Below are positions 45,669 through 54,981 of a stretch of DNA of 64,000 nt, in pieces. The stretch's first letter is position 1; every line of letters begins with the position of its first letter. The translations under genes and the position numbers were made by a program. The DNA comes from CAVTJL01 sp963752325 (GTDB lineage Bacteria; Pseudomonadota; Alphaproteobacteria; Geminicoccales; Geminicoccaceae). Under the pieces are notes generated by a model, which ran no database searches, was not told the origin of the DNA, and was given only the letters and a program-made list of their open reading frames with translations. The DNA is taken from positions 62,001 to 126,000 of the forward strand of contig CAVVXU010000002.1 of NCBI GenBank assembly GCA_963752325.1, read 5' to 3'.

Positions 45669-47046
45669 ATGTCCGAAGCCACGCTCGTCAACCGCACGAT
45701 CGAGGAAGCCTATCGCGGCGATGACGCCGGGCTCGGCCAGGCCTGGCGGAGCGAGGCGCAAGGAGATCTTCCCGAGCGGTGTCACCCATGACGGCCGCTA
45801 CCTCGAGCCCTACGGCGTCTACATCGAGCGGGCCGCCGGGCCCCGGAAGTGGGACGTCGATGGCAACGGCTATGTCGACTATTATGGCGGCCACGGCGCC
45901 CTCCTTCTGGGCCACAACCATCCGAAGGTGCTGGCAGCAGCGCAGGCGGCGCTGGCGCGGGGCACCCATTTCGGCGCCAACCATCCTCTCGAGGTGGCGT
46001 GGGGCCGGCTCGTGAAGGAGATGGTGCCGTCGGCCGAGATGGTGCGCTTCACCTCCTCGGGCACCGAGGCGACGCTGATGGCGCTGCGCCTCGCCCGCGG
46101 CTTCACCGGGCGCAGGAAGCTCGTCCGCTTCCGCACCCATTTCCATGGCTGGCACGACCACATGACGTCGGGCTGGACCAACCACATGGACGGCTCGCCC
46201 ACCACGGGCGTGCTGGGCGGCGTGGCCGAGCAGGTCGTGCTGATCGACCCGAACGACACGGATGGCGTGCGCGCGGCGCTCGAGACCGACACCGACATCG
46301 CCGCCGTCATCATCGAGCCCACCGGCTCCTCCTTCGGCCTCGTGCCCACCCGGCCAGAGTTCCTGGCCGAGCTGCGCCGCCTCACGAGCCTGCACGGCGT
46401 GCTCTTGATCTTCGATGAGGTGGTGACGGGCTTTCGCGTGTCGCCGGGCGGCGCGCAGGGCCATTACGGCATCACCCCCGACCTCACCACGCTCGCCAAG
46501 ATCGTCGCGGGCGGGCTGCCGGGCGGCGCCCTGGTCGGCCGCGCCGACGTGCTCCAGGCCCTCGACTTCAAGAAGGCCGTCGGCGAGAAGGTCCAGCATC
46601 CGGGCACCTTCAACGCCAACCCAGTCTCGGCCGCGGCCGGCATCGCAGCACTCGAGGTGATCCGCGACACCGACGCCTGCGCCCGCGCCAACGCCGCCGC
46701 CGAGCGGCTGAGGGAAGGCTTCAACGCCGTGCTGGACGAGGCGGGGCTGCCCTGGGTCGCCTACGGCACCTTCTCGGGCGTTCATCTCTTCACCAACGCC
46801 GCCGGCCGCAGCGTCGATCGCCGCAGCTTCGACCCGCTCGAGGTCCCGTTCGCGGAGCTGAAGGCACGGCAGCCCGGGCTCGTCCACAAGCTCCGGCTCG
46901 CCATGATGCTGGGCGGCACGGACATGACCGGCTGGCCGGGCTGCATCGTCTCGGCCTCGCACGGCGAGGCCGAGACCACGGCCACCATCGAGGCGTTCGG
47001 CGAGGCGATCCATCTCCTCCGCCGGGAAGGTGTCGTCGCCTCCTAG
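45669..47046 (+). CDS. Class III aminotransferase (glutamate-1-semialdehyde aminomutase-like), frameshifted near its start
   Basis: A PLP-dependent class III aminotransferase of about 459 residues. A strong ribosome site (GAAGGAG) precedes ATG 45669, which begins SEATLVNRTIEEAYRGDD. A frame shift near 45757 joins to EIFPSGVTHDGRYLEPYGVY. Motifs: YVDYYGGHGALLLGHNHPKV, RFTSSGTEATLMALRLAR, FRTHFHGWHDHM, IFDEVVTGFRVSPGGAQG and the PLP lysine in TTLAKIVAGGLPGGALVG. It resembles HemL but such HemL-like proteins outside haem loci usually act on other amino acids. It stands alone between lysE and the channel gene; pairing with the LysE exporter is possible but unproved. Confidence 0.85.
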
Positions 47047-47169
47047 GGCGCCCTGCCGGCAGCGCAGCTGGCCACGCTCTGGAGCGCCGGCTATCCTTCC
47101 AAAGGTCGGGGAGGACCAGGTGCGGGAGGCGATCTGATCGGGAACGCGCGCTCGAGCGGGGCTTCGCGG

Positions 47170-48331
47170 GTGCGATGGTCGATCGGCGATCTCCTCGAGA
47201 GGCCACGCGCCGGCGGTGCCGCACGTGCCGTCCGAGCGACGCTGATCGCGACCGTCGCCGTGGGCCTCGCTGACCTCGTCGTCGGCACCATGCCGTCGCT
47301 CACGTGGGGCCAGGAGCGCGCGCTGACGCTCCTGATGCTCGGGGTGAGCCTGATCTTCCTCGGGGAGTACGGCCTTCGCCTCTGGGTCGCTCGAGAGAGG
47401 CGGATGCCGGAGGCCGGCAAGGCCGGACCATCCGGTCTCCTCGCCTTCGCCACCTCGCCGATGGGCGTCGTCGACCTCGTCTCGGGCGTCGCCCTGCCGC
47501 TGGCGCTGGCGGCGGGCGTGCCGGGGCCGACCGCACGCCTGATCGGCGCCGTATGGATCCTCAAGGTCTTCCGCTACACCACCGCCTTCGATCTCCTGAT
47601 CCGGGTCTTCCGCAGCGAGCGCGAGCCTCTGGCCGGCGTGCTCGGCGCCTTCCTGATCGTCCTCTTCATCGCGGCGACCGGGCGGCTATCTGGCCGAGCG
47701 GCATGCACAGCCGGAGACCTTCGGCAGCGTGCCGCGGGCCTTGTGGTGGGCGATCACGACGCTCACCACGACCGGCTATGGCGACGAGATCCCCGTCACG
47801 CTCATCGGCCGCGTGCTGGGCGGCCTCGTCATGGTCTGCGGCATCGGCCTCTTCGCGCTCTTCGCCGGCATCCTCGCCAGCGGCTTCAGCCAGGAGCTGC
47901 GGCGCCGCGACTTCCTGCGGACCTGGGACCTCGTCGCCCGCGTGCCGCTCTTCGCCTCGGTCGGCGCCACGACCATCGCCGACGTCACGATGCTGCTCAA
48001 GACCCACGACCTGCCGGCGGGTCGGGTGGTGGTCCGCCAGGGCGAGCGCGGCGACTGCATGTACTTCGTGGCGGAGGGCGAGGTCGAGGTGCAGCTGCCC
48101 GGCCGCCATCTGGCGATCGGTGCCGGCGGCTTCTTCGGCGAGATCGCGCTCATCCAGGGCGGCAGGCGCAGCGCCAATGTGGTGACGCGCGAGCGCACGC
48201 GGCTCCTCATGCTCGACATCGCGGACTTCCGCCGCCTCGCCGCCGAGCGGCCGGAGCTGGCCGCGGCGATCGAGGCCGAGGCGCGGCGGCGCGAGGCGGA
48301 GAACCGTGGCCCGCGGCAGGATGGCGCCTGA
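47170..48331 (+). CDS. Cyclic-nucleotide-gated potassium channel (MloK1-like), frameshifted as read
   Basis: A six-helix voltage-sensor-like channel of ~387 residues with a cytoplasmic cyclic-nucleotide-binding domain. GTG 47170 opens RWSIGDLLERP; membrane helices run through AVRATLIATVAVGLADLVVG and later WILKVFRYTTAFDLLIRVFR, which has the basic spacing of an S4-like helix. A frame shift near 47688 joins to GYLAERHAQPETFGSVPRAL and the selectivity filter TTLTTTGYGDEIP. The C-terminal CNB domain has VVVRQGERGDCMYFVAEGEV and GGFFGEIALIQGGRRSANVV, with the FGEIAL phosphate-binding cassette and the RRSA arginine. It is followed 115 bases later by an adenylate cyclase gene, which would supply the ligand. 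Confidence 0.88.
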
Positions 48332-48445
48332 CGACGCAGGCTCCCGGCGCGGGCCAGCTCGGCCGGACCGGGCCGGCCGAGCGCTGGCTGGACATGGCCG
48401 GAGGCCCCGGCTAGATTGCGATTCTGAGGCATCGGCTGAGCTCTT

Positions 48446-50233
48446 GTGACCAGCATGATCAGGCGTAAGCTCGCGGCGGTGCTCGCCGCAGACATGGCCG
48501 GCTACAGCCGTCTCGTCGCCCAGGACGAGGAGGGGACCATCCGCGCGCTCGACGCGTGCAGCGCGGCGATCCGCCAGCTCGTCGAGGCCCACGAGGGCCG
48601 CATCGCCAACACGGCGGGCGACAGCCTTCTGGCCGAGTTCCCGACGGCGCTCCAGGCGGTCCGCGCGGCCGTGGCGATCCAGCGGATGGTGGACGAGCGC
48701 AATGCCGGCGAGCCGGCCGAGCGCCGCTTCGCCTTCCGGATCGGCGTCAACGTGGCGGACGTCATCCTGAGCGGTCCGGATCTTCTGGGCGACGGCGTCA
48801 ATGTGGCGGCGCGGCTGCAGCAGCTCGGCGAGCCGGGCGAGATCCTGGTCACGGGCCGCGTCCGCGACGAGGTGGTGCGCTCGCTCGATCTGCCCATCGA
48901 CCCTCTGGGCGAGCGGCAGCTCCGCAACATGGACCGCCCGGTCGCCGTCCATCGGGTGCGGCTCGGACCGCTGATGGCACCGCTCGACGGCCACGCCGCG
49001 GCCAAGCCCTCGGAGCCACCCTCGATCGCCGTGCTGCCCTTCCTCGACCGCAGCGCCGAGACCGACCAGCGGAGCCTCTGCGAGGGCATCGCCGACGACA
49101 TCATCACCGAGCTCGCGCGCTTCCGCGACATCGTCGTCATCGCCCGCAGCTCCACCTTCAATGCCGAGACGAGCGCCCGCACGATCCCCGACATCGCCCG
49201 CGATCTCGGTGTCCGCTACGTCCTCGAGGGCAGCGTCCGGCGCGCGGGTCTGCGCCTGCGCATCACGGCCCAGCTCGACGACGGCAGCTCGGGCAGCCAG
49301 CTCTGGGCCGAGCGCTATGATGGCGAGCTGGGCGACGTGCTGCAGTTGCAGGAGGAGATCGCGCGGCAGATCGTGGGCAGCATAGCGCCCGAGCTCGACG
49401 TCGCGGACGAGCGCCGCGCGTCGCGCGTCCGCATCGAGAGCCTCGAGGCCTATGATCTGGCGCTGCGCGCGACGGCGCTCGTGCGCCGCGGGCTCGTCGC
49501 GCGCGACGAAGCGCTCGTGGCCGAAGGCATCGCCTGCGGCACGCGGGCCGTCGAGCTCGACCCGCTCTGCGCCAAGGGCCATCTGGCTCTGGCGCACGGC
49601 TATTGCCGGCGCGCGGCGGCGAGCCCCTTCAAGCCAAGCGCCGAGCGCGATCTCGAGCAGGCCGAGGCCGCGGCCCACCGGCTGCGCGAGCTCGACCCTC
49701 TCGACCATGCGGCCTGGGCCGTGCTGGGTCACATCGCGATGCGGCGCCTGCGGCACCCGGAATCGCTCACCAGCCTGCGGGAGGCGCACAGGCTCAATCC
49801 CAACGACGTCTGGTCGCTGCGCTGGCTCTCCTGGGAGGAATCGAACCATGGGCTCGCCGAGGACGCGATCGGGCACGCCGAGCTGGCGCTGCGCCTCAGC
49901 CCGCGCGACCGGCTGATCGACATGAGCCATTGGGCCTTGGCGCTAGGCTGCTGGGTCGCGGGCGACCTCGAGCGCAGCCTGGAGCATGGCGGCCGTGCCA
50001 TGAGCCTCAATGCCCGCTTCACGGGTCACGCGGTCGTCGTGGCGGCGACCCTGACCGAGTTGGGCCGGGCCGAGGAGGCGCGGGCGGTCATGGGCCGCAT
50101 GCTCGAGGCCGATCCGGTCTTCCTCAAGACCCGCCTGAGTGGGCGCACCCTCTTCGCCGTGCCGGCGCTGGCCGAGCGCTATGTGCGGGCCCTGCGGACG
50201 GCGGCGGAGGGGCTCGTTCCACGCTCCGCCTGA
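48446..50233 (+). CDS. Class III adenylate cyclase with TolB-like and TPR regions
   Basis: A soluble 595-residue protein common in rhizobia and relatives. The cyclase domain (1-175) includes RKLAAVLAADMAGYSRLVAQ and NTAGDSLLAEFPTALQAVRA, with both metal-binding aspartates present, and GDGVNVAARLQQLGEPGEIL. Then SIAVLPFLDRSAETDQRSLC begins the TolB-like segment (~195-320; ITELARFRDIVVIARSST, RYVLEGSVRRAGLRLRITAQ), and TPR-like helices fill the rest (ELDPLDHAAWAVLGHIAM, LRLSPRDRLIDMSHWALALG). GTG 48446 and ATG 48455 are both possible starts. It directly follows the cyclic-nucleotide-gated channel gene on the same strand. Confidence 0.9.
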   Translation: MTSMIRRKLAAVLAADMAGYSRLVAQDEEGTIRALDACSAAIRQLVEAHEGRIANTAGDSLLAEFPTALQAVRAAVAIQRMVDERNAGEPAERRFAFRIGVNVADVILSGPDLLGDGVNVAARLQQLGEPGEILVTGRVRDEVVRSLDLPIDPLGERQLRNMDRPVAVHRVRLGPLMAPLDGHAAAKPSEPPSIAVLPFLDRSAETDQRSLCEGIADDIITELARFRDIVVIARSSTFNAETSARTIPDIARDLGVRYVLEGSVRRAGLRLRITAQLDDGSSGSQLWAERYDGELGDVLQLQEEIARQIVGSIAPELDVADERRASRVRIESLEAYDLALRATALVRRGLVARDEALVAEGIACGTRAVELDPLCAKGHLALAHGYCRRAAASPFKPSAERDLEQAEAAAHRLRELDPLDHAAWAVLGHIAMRRLRHPESLTSLREAHRLNPNDVWSLRWLSWEESNHGLAEDAIGHAELALRLSPRDRLIDMSHWALALGCWVAGDLERSLEHGGRAMSLNARFTGHAVVVAATLTELGRAEEARAVMGRMLEADPVFLKTRLSGRTLFAVPALAERYVRALRTAAEGLVPRSA

Positions 50234-50367
50234 GCCCCGGCGATGGGCCCCGGATCAGACCCGGACGCCGCCCGTAGCATCGTTTGTCGGTTCCCGGGCC
50301 TCCCGATCGTCATGGTGACGAGCGGCCGGCGAGGATGCCGGAGCCGCCCTTGCCAAAGGAGCCATCG

Positions 50368-50718
50368 ATGCCGAGCTTTCTTCTCCTTCTGCACCAGGAC
50401 CAGGACCGGCCACGGCCGACCTCGCCCGACGAAATCATGGCGGTGACGAGGTCCTACATGGCCTGGGCCGACCGCATGCGGGCCGAAGGGCGCCTCGGCG
50501 GTGGCGAGAAGCTTACCGACGATGCGGGCCGCGTGATGCGTCCGAGCGGTGGGCGCGTCGCCGTCACCGACGGCCCCTATGCCGAGAGCAAGGAGCTGGT
50601 GGGCGGCTATTTCATCCTCGAGGCGGCGGACTATGACGAGGCCTGCGGGCTCGCCGAGAGCTGCCCGCATCTGGGCTATGGCGGCCGCATCGAGGTGCGC
50701 CAGATCCAGCGGATGTGA
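50368..50718 (+). CDS. DGPF/YCII-like protein, partner of an ECF sigma factor
   Basis: A 116-residue YCII-related protein with the name-giving motif VTDGPYAESKELVGGYFILE. The N-terminus MPSFLLLLHQDQDRPRPT and WADRMRAEGRLGGGEKL also match the family. A good ribosome site (AAAGGAG) precedes ATG 50368. Its stop overlaps the GTG of the sigma factor gene (GTGA). Genes of this family regularly pair with ECF42-group sigma factors; the protein is thought to modulate that sigma factor or its regulon, but its mechanism is not settled. Confidence 0.9.
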   Translation: MPSFLLLLHQDQDRPRPTSPDEIMAVTRSYMAWADRMRAEGRLGGGEKLTDDAGRVMRPSGGRVAVTDGPYAESKELVGGYFILEAADYDEACGLAESCPHLGYGGRIEVRQIQRM

Positions 50719-51991
50719 GCCCCGTGGCCGAGCAGGACCCGCTCGTCGGCGACCTCTTCCGGCGCGAGGCCGGCAAGATCGCCGCCTGGCTCGCCCGCCT
50801 GCTCGGCCCCTCCCGCCTCGACATCGTCGAGGATGCCGTCCAGGAGGCCTTCGGCGCGGCGCTGGCCCGCTGGCCCCTCGACGGCATGCCCAGGCACCCG
50901 GCCGGCTGGCTCGCCGTGGCGGCCCGCAACCGCGCCCTCGACCGGCTGCGCCACGAGGCGCGCAACGCCCCCTTCGACGAGGACGCCGCCTGGCGCCTGG
51001 GCTTCGCCGAGCCCGCCGACACCGGCCGCCTCGACGACACGCTGTCGCTCATGTTCGTGGCCTGCCACCCGGCGCTGGCGCCGGACGAGCAGACCATGCT
51101 GACCTTGAAGGTGGTCTGCGGGTTCGGGGTTGGCGAGATCGCCCGCGCCTACCTCTCGACGCCCGAGGCCGTGACCCAGCGGCTGGTCCGGGCCAAGAAA
51201 AAAATAAAAGAGATGGGGCTGGCCTTCGAGATCCCCGAGGGAGCGGCGCTGAAAGAGCGCCTGCCCGCCCTCCTCCAGGCCATCTATCTTCTTGTTCAAC
51301 GGCGGCTACACCTCGGGCGAGGGCCCGTCGCTGATGGCGATCGACCTCTGCGCCGAGGCGCTGCGGCTGGTCGAGCTTCTGACAGCGCCACCGGGCGACC
51401 GCCACGGGCGAGGCCCATGCGCTGGCCGCCCTCATCTGCTTCCACCACGCCCGCGCCGGAGCCCGCGCCGGCGAGGACGGCTTTCTCGTCACCTTGGCGC
51501 GGCAGGACCGGAGCCTTGTGGGACCGGGCGCTGATCGCGCGCGGCTCCGCGCACCTGGCCAGGGCCACGCTCATCCGAGACGCTGACGGCCTTCCACATC
51601 GAGGCCGCGATCGCCTCGGTGCACGCGCCGGCGCCCTCCTTCGAGGCGACCGACTGGCCCGCGGCCGCCCGCTACTACGCGATGCTCGAGGAGCTGAAGC
51701 CCACGCCCGATCGTGCGCCTCAACGCCGCCATCGCCCAGGCCCATGTGGAAGGCCCGGCCGCCGGCCTCGCCCGCCTCGACGCGCTCGCAGGCTCCCCCA
51801 GGCTCGAGCCCTATGCCCTCTTCCACGCCGCCCGCGGCGATCTTCTGGAACGGCTCGGGCGCATGGCGGAGGCGCAGGAGGCCTTCGCACGCGCGCTGGG
51901 CTGCCCGCTCAACGCGGCCGAGCGCGAGCACCTCGCCCGGCGCCTCGAGGATTGCGCTCCGGCGACCGTGGCAGAGCCGGCCGGCGCCTGA
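50715..51991 (+). pseudogene. ECF42-type RNA polymerase sigma factor, several frame breaks as read
   Basis: The N-terminal ~190 residues are intact: region 2 (LDIVEDAVQEAFGAALARWP, GWLAVAARNRALDRLRHEAR) and region 4 (PDEQTMLTLKVVCGFGVGEI, ARAYLSTPEAVTQRLVRAKK). The C-terminal TPR-like extension typical of ECF42 is in pieces in successive frames: FNGGYTSGEGPSLMAIDLCA after ~51295, ATGEAHALAALICFHHARAG after ~51395, WDRALIARGSAHLARA after ~51510, AFHIEAAIASVHAPAPSFEA after ~51580, and VRLNAAIAQAHVEGPAAGLA after ~51715, ending at 51991. Corrected length is about 420 residues. Left uncorrected, the first frame runs on meaninglessly to 52721. The GTG start overlaps the DGPF gene. Confidence 0.85.
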
Positions 51992-52001
51992 GGCCCCTCG
52001 C

Positions 52002-52850
52002 CTACCGCGCCACGAGATCGAGCCCCGGCTCGTTGGCGACCAGAGCCTGAAGCCGCGCCAGCTGCACCGGTGGCAGCCCTTGCAGCCAGATCCAGGCACG
52101 TGTCGCGGATGTCTTTCTCAGGGCGCGATACTCCGCGAGCAACGAAAGGTCCTCAGGATCAGGCTCTTCTTCGTTTTTGTCGGTTGCCGCGAATTCGTTC
52201 GTGCACGACGGCTCGGCCGTGACGGCCGCGGGCTCGAATTCGTTCGTGCACGCTTCCGTGGCGTCAGCAGCCGCCGGCTCAGGAGCGCTCGGGGGCGGCG
52301 CCGGCTCGGCTGGGAATTCGTTCGTGCAAAGCGCTGCAGCCTCGCCGGCGGGCGATGTCATATCCTCGTCCACCTCCGCTGCGGGCTCGAGCAGCTCGGC
52401 CAGACGGGCCTTGCGGTGGCACCAGAAGAGGTCGGTGGCGCGCTTCGTCTCCATCTGCGCGTGGGTGCGGTAGCGCAGCGCCGTGGTCAGGGCGGCGCGC
52501 TCCTCGCGACCGTAGAGGTCGGTGCCGTGGCCGTGACCCTTCATGCCGGGAAGGTTCCCCGCCATCACCTCGGTCTCGACGCGGTCGGCGCGGATCTCCC
52601 GCCACATGGCGACCGCGATCGCCTCGACGTGTGCCAGCTCCACCGCGTCCTCGGGGCCGTAGGCGGCCCGGATGTCCGAGACGAGCGACGCGAAGTCCTC
52701 GGGGTCCTCCTCGGGAAGTAACAAAAAACGTTTGGAGCGGAGGCCGTGCTTGAGGGCGTTCATGGACGAGCGCGCCTTGCCTTCGGGGGTGTTGGGGCCG
52801 CGCTTTTTGGGCGTCGTCTGGGCAGGATCGGACACGACAGGATCGGGCAT
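52002..52850 (-). CDS. Hypothetical protein with TPEGKARSSMNALKHG motif and CTNEF repeats
   Basis: A 282-residue member of a widespread but unassigned proteobacterial family recognised by its opening: KKRGPNTPEGKARSSMNALK, HGLRSKRFLL. A helical middle region follows (DAVELAHVEAIAVAMWREIR, RYRTHAQMETKRATDLFWCH). An acidic, Pro/Ala-rich C-terminal part contains three copies of the pentapeptide CTNEF, encoded by identical 15-base DNA repeats. The end forms another short helical domain (ATRAWIWLQGLPPVQLARLQ). ATG 52850 is the first in frame with the conserved block. It converges with the ECF gene (10 bases apart). No function is known to me; related genes often lie near repeats or transposons. 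Confidence 0.6.
   Translation of the reverse strand: MPDPVVSDPAQTTPKKRGPNTPEGKARSSMNALKHGLRSKRFLLLPEEDPEDFASLVSDIRAAYGPEDAVELAHVEAIAVAMWREIRADRVETEVMAGNLPGMKGHGHGTDLYGREERAALTTALRYRTHAQMETKRATDLFWCHRKARLAELLEPAAEVDEDMTSPAGEAAALCTNEFPAEPAPPPSAPEPAAADATEACTNEFEPAAVTAEPSCTNEFAATDKNEEEPDPEDLSLLAEYRALRKTSATRAWIWLQGLPPVQLARLQALVANEPGLDLVAR
52191..52328. repeat. Three exact 15-base repeats encoding CTNEF
   Basis: The sequence GAATTCGTTCGTGCA occurs at 52191-52205, 52236-52250 and 52314-52328, at intervals of 45 and 78 bases, both multiples of three. Read on the minus strand each copy encodes CTNEF in frame within the 52,002-52,850 gene. The spacers between copies differ, so this is not a simple tandem duplication; conservation down to codon third positions is notable. 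Confidence 0.8.
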
Positions 52851-53058
52851 GCTGGGGCTCCGGCGGAGGGGGAAACTCAAAAGCTTATGCCGGAGTGTGC
52901 ACCTAGAGGCAAGGATTATCCTCCCCTCTTCACCTGCGTGGTCGGCTCGACCATCGGGCCGACCCGTGCGTTCGGTCAGCCTGGCCGCGATGGGAACCGG
53001 CACCACGCGCCACGGTTCTTCGACAGCCACCCTCCCACTCCTCAGCCGGAGTCCCAGG

Positions 53059-53574
53059 ATGAGACCTGTCATCATCGCGAGGGGCCTGACCCTGCTGGCG
53101 GCCGCCGCCCTTTCTCCGCCCGTCTTCGCAGCGGACGGCTCAGAGGGCTTCATCCGAACGGCTATCCAAGGCGACATCGCGGAGATCAATGCCGGCCAGC
53201 TGGCCGAGCAGGATGGCGCCACCGCCGGCGTGCGGAAATTCGGCGCGACGCTGGTGAAAGACCATACCAAGGCCGCGTCCGAGGCCGTCGCGGTGGCCAA
53301 GGGCCTCAAGGTCACGCCGCCGACCGAGCCCACCGCCGAGGCTCGGGACGACTACGAGAAGCTCGCGGCGCTGTCCGGAAAGAGCTTCGATCGCGCGTTC
53401 ATCCAGGCGATGGTCGAGGATCATCGACAGGCCATCGACGCGTTCAAGGAGGAGGCCACCGCCCAGGACGGCAAGGCGAGCACGATGGCGAAAAGCCAGC
53501 TGCCGGTGCTCGAGAAGCATTTGAGGATGGCGGAAGCGCTGCAGAAGGAGGAGACGTCAGCGAGCGTGCAGTAG
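53059..53574 (+). CDS. Exported DUF4142 protein
   Basis: A 171-residue protein with a Sec signal peptide (RPVIIARGLTLLAAAALSPP, VFAA before DGSEG) and one DUF4142 domain: FIRTAIQGDIAEINAGQLAE, VRKFGATLVKDHTKAASEAV, ARDDYEKLAALSGKSFDRAF. DUF4142 is a ferritin-like four-helix fold in the cell envelope, frequent in stress-responsive loci of alphaproteobacteria; its activity is unknown. AGGATG at the start gives a weak ribosome site. It stands alone, converging with the SIR2-like gene. Confidence 0.88.
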   Translation: MRPVIIARGLTLLAAAALSPPVFAADGSEGFIRTAIQGDIAEINAGQLAEQDGATAGVRKFGATLVKDHTKAASEAVAVAKGLKVTPPTEPTAEARDDYEKLAALSGKSFDRAFIQAMVEDHRQAIDAFKEEATAQDGKASTMAKSQLPVLEKHLRMAEALQKEETSASVQ

Positions 53575-53680
53575 GGGCGGGTGCGGTTGGAGAGACCGGA
53601 TGGGCCAGATCGAACTCTCGCACGCGCTGACCGGAATGGAGGGCGCCTCGGAGCGTGGGGCCGGATTGGCGCGGCAGACC

Positions 53681-54287
53681 CTAGTCTTCCAGTTGCCGAG
53701 CGACTTCGTGTGGCTCGACCGCCTCTACCGACGCCCTTATGAACCGGAGCACTCCGCCCTGCTGCCACTCCTCGACCCTGTTCCGAATCGCACCGCGCGC
53801 AGAGTCGAACAACCTATCACGGTCCGGGTGGATCACGACCATCCTTGCTTCCCTGCTCTCGTACACCCAGTCCAAGATCCGGCCATTGATCCCCTGATCA
53901 CCAAATCCGTACCCACAGACAACAAGCCTGCGTGACTCGCGAAGCCGTCGCGAGAAATGGTAATGGAGTTCAAGGAACATCTTCCCCGAATACTCATCGA
54001 TCTTTTTGAAGGTACCACAGAGAAACTCGGGTCGCTGTCCCAAGACACCGGCCTCCGAATTCCCGTACGCTTTTCGATCCCCATATCTCACGCCAGAAAT
54101 CGGGGCGGAGAATCCGTCCACATATCCCGGTGAACGCTCGGCCAGGATTTTCGGGTTGGCCACGGTAATAGTAACCGTCGGTGTGGCGCATGAGGCGGTT
54201 GCCGGAGAGAACCTGGTCCGTAATAGCGCCGACGCTCGCCAGGCTGGCAGGTATGGACACACCGCTACCCAGCAGGAACGTCGTCAC
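53681..54287 (-). pseudogene. Degraded SIR2-like domain gene coupled to a toxin-antitoxin pair
   Basis: The N-terminus read from GTG 54287 (TTFLLGSGVSIPASLASVGA, ITDQVLSG) is the Gly-rich NAD-binding entry of SIR2-like domains. The C-terminus in another frame (RRLVVCGYGFGDQGINGRIL, then ARMVVIHPDRD) is the closing SIR2_2 motif. A frame shift near 54150 separates them. The joined ~200 residues lack most of the middle of a SIR2 domain, so the gene may be truncated internally as well. The GTG lies directly after the PIN toxin stop (TGAGTG), indicating coupled translation. Local GC is visibly lower than around it, suggesting acquisition. SIR2 NADases act in phage defence, but this copy is probably inactive. 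Confidence 0.5.
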
Positions 54288-54728
54288 TCAACCGCCCTTT
54301 GTGTCATGAAGCCAGGGGTTGATCAACGGGACGCCGAAGGCTGCGAAGCCCTCGATGTCCCGCGTGGCAACGGCCAAGCCATCGCGCGCCGCTACGGCGG
54401 CGATCTGCGCGTCACCCATCCCGGGCGGGCGGCCCTGGGCATAGGCCGCAGCCGTGAGCTTACCGAAGATGCGCGCCGCCGGGATGTCGAAGGTCAGAAC
54501 GCGTCCCTCAAAGTCTTCGTTGACGAGGCCATCGAGCCACGCCTCGAAGCCGAGGCGCTTGCGGCCACGCGGGAGGCGTTCGACACCTTCGGCCAGCTCG
54601 GCCAGCACTGTGGTCGTGAGAAAAAGACTATCGGGATCCTGACGCTCGAACCACGAGCGGACCGCCGGGTCCGGATGTGGCCGCTTCGGCTCGCTCACCA
54701 CGTTCGTGTCGAGAATGATTCCCTTCAT
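54288..54728 (-). CDS. PIN-domain toxin (FitB/VapC type)
   Basis: A 146-residue PIN ribonuclease. It has the catalytic pattern: GIILDTNVVSEPKRP with the first Asp, LTTTVLAELAEGVERLPRGR with the Glu, and PPGMGDAQIAAVAARDGLAV, ATRDIEGF with the final acidic pair. The length and TNVVSE motif are typical of FitB-like VapC toxins, which cleave structured RNA when freed from their antitoxin. ATG 54728 overlaps the antitoxin stop by four bases, and its stop directly abuts the start of the SIR2-like gene. Confidence 0.9.
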   Translation of the reverse strand: MKGIILDTNVVSEPKRPHPDPAVRSWFERQDPDSLFLTTTVLAELAEGVERLPRGRKRLGFEAWLDGLVNEDFEGRVLTFDIPAARIFGKLTAAAYAQGRPPGMGDAQIAAVAARDGLAVATRDIEGFAAFGVPLINPWLHDTKGG

Positions 54729-54958
54729 CCAAGCTTCGTCTCGGGAATCGTCTGATCGACCCCCTCGCCGAAGTCGATGTCGAGCTTGGGGCCTCGCGAC
54801 AGACGCTTCCATAGCTCACGCCCATCGCGCGGCGGCCGAAGCGCCTCCTCGAGGATCGCGCGGTGCTCGGCCTCGGCCGACTTGCCATGGGTCTTCGCCC
54901 GTTCCTTGAGGCGCCGGACGAGATCCTCATCGAGGTTTCGAACGAGCAGGCTGGTCAT
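54725..54958 (-). CDS. Ribbon-helix-helix antitoxin (FitA type)
   Basis: A 77-residue antitoxin with the FitA signature: TSLLVRNLDEDLVRRLKERA, KTHGKSAEAEHRAILEEAL forms the ribbon-helix-helix DNA-binding domain, and the C-terminal tail (LDIDFGEGVDQTIPETKLG) would wrap and inhibit the PIN toxin. It precedes the toxin with a four-base overlap (ATGA), ensuring linked production. An inverted repeat 24 bases upstream is a likely self-regulated operator. Confidence 0.88.
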   Translation of the reverse strand: MTSLLVRNLDEDLVRRLKERAKTHGKSAEAEHRAILEEALRPPRDGRELWKRLSRGPKLDIDFGEGVDQTIPETKLG

Positions 54959-54981
54959 GGTGGTCGACCTCAGCAGGTAAC

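Noticed and set aside
47666..49930. A 754-codon minus-strand open frame opposite the channel and cyclase genes
   Set aside because: No recognisable family; the plus strand has diagnostic channel filter, CNB and cyclase motifs.
51300..52721. Extension of the sigma factor frame to 52721
   Set aside because: After 51300 the first frame loses family similarity and runs antisense to the 52,002-52,850 gene; the true C-terminus is found in other frames ending at 51991.
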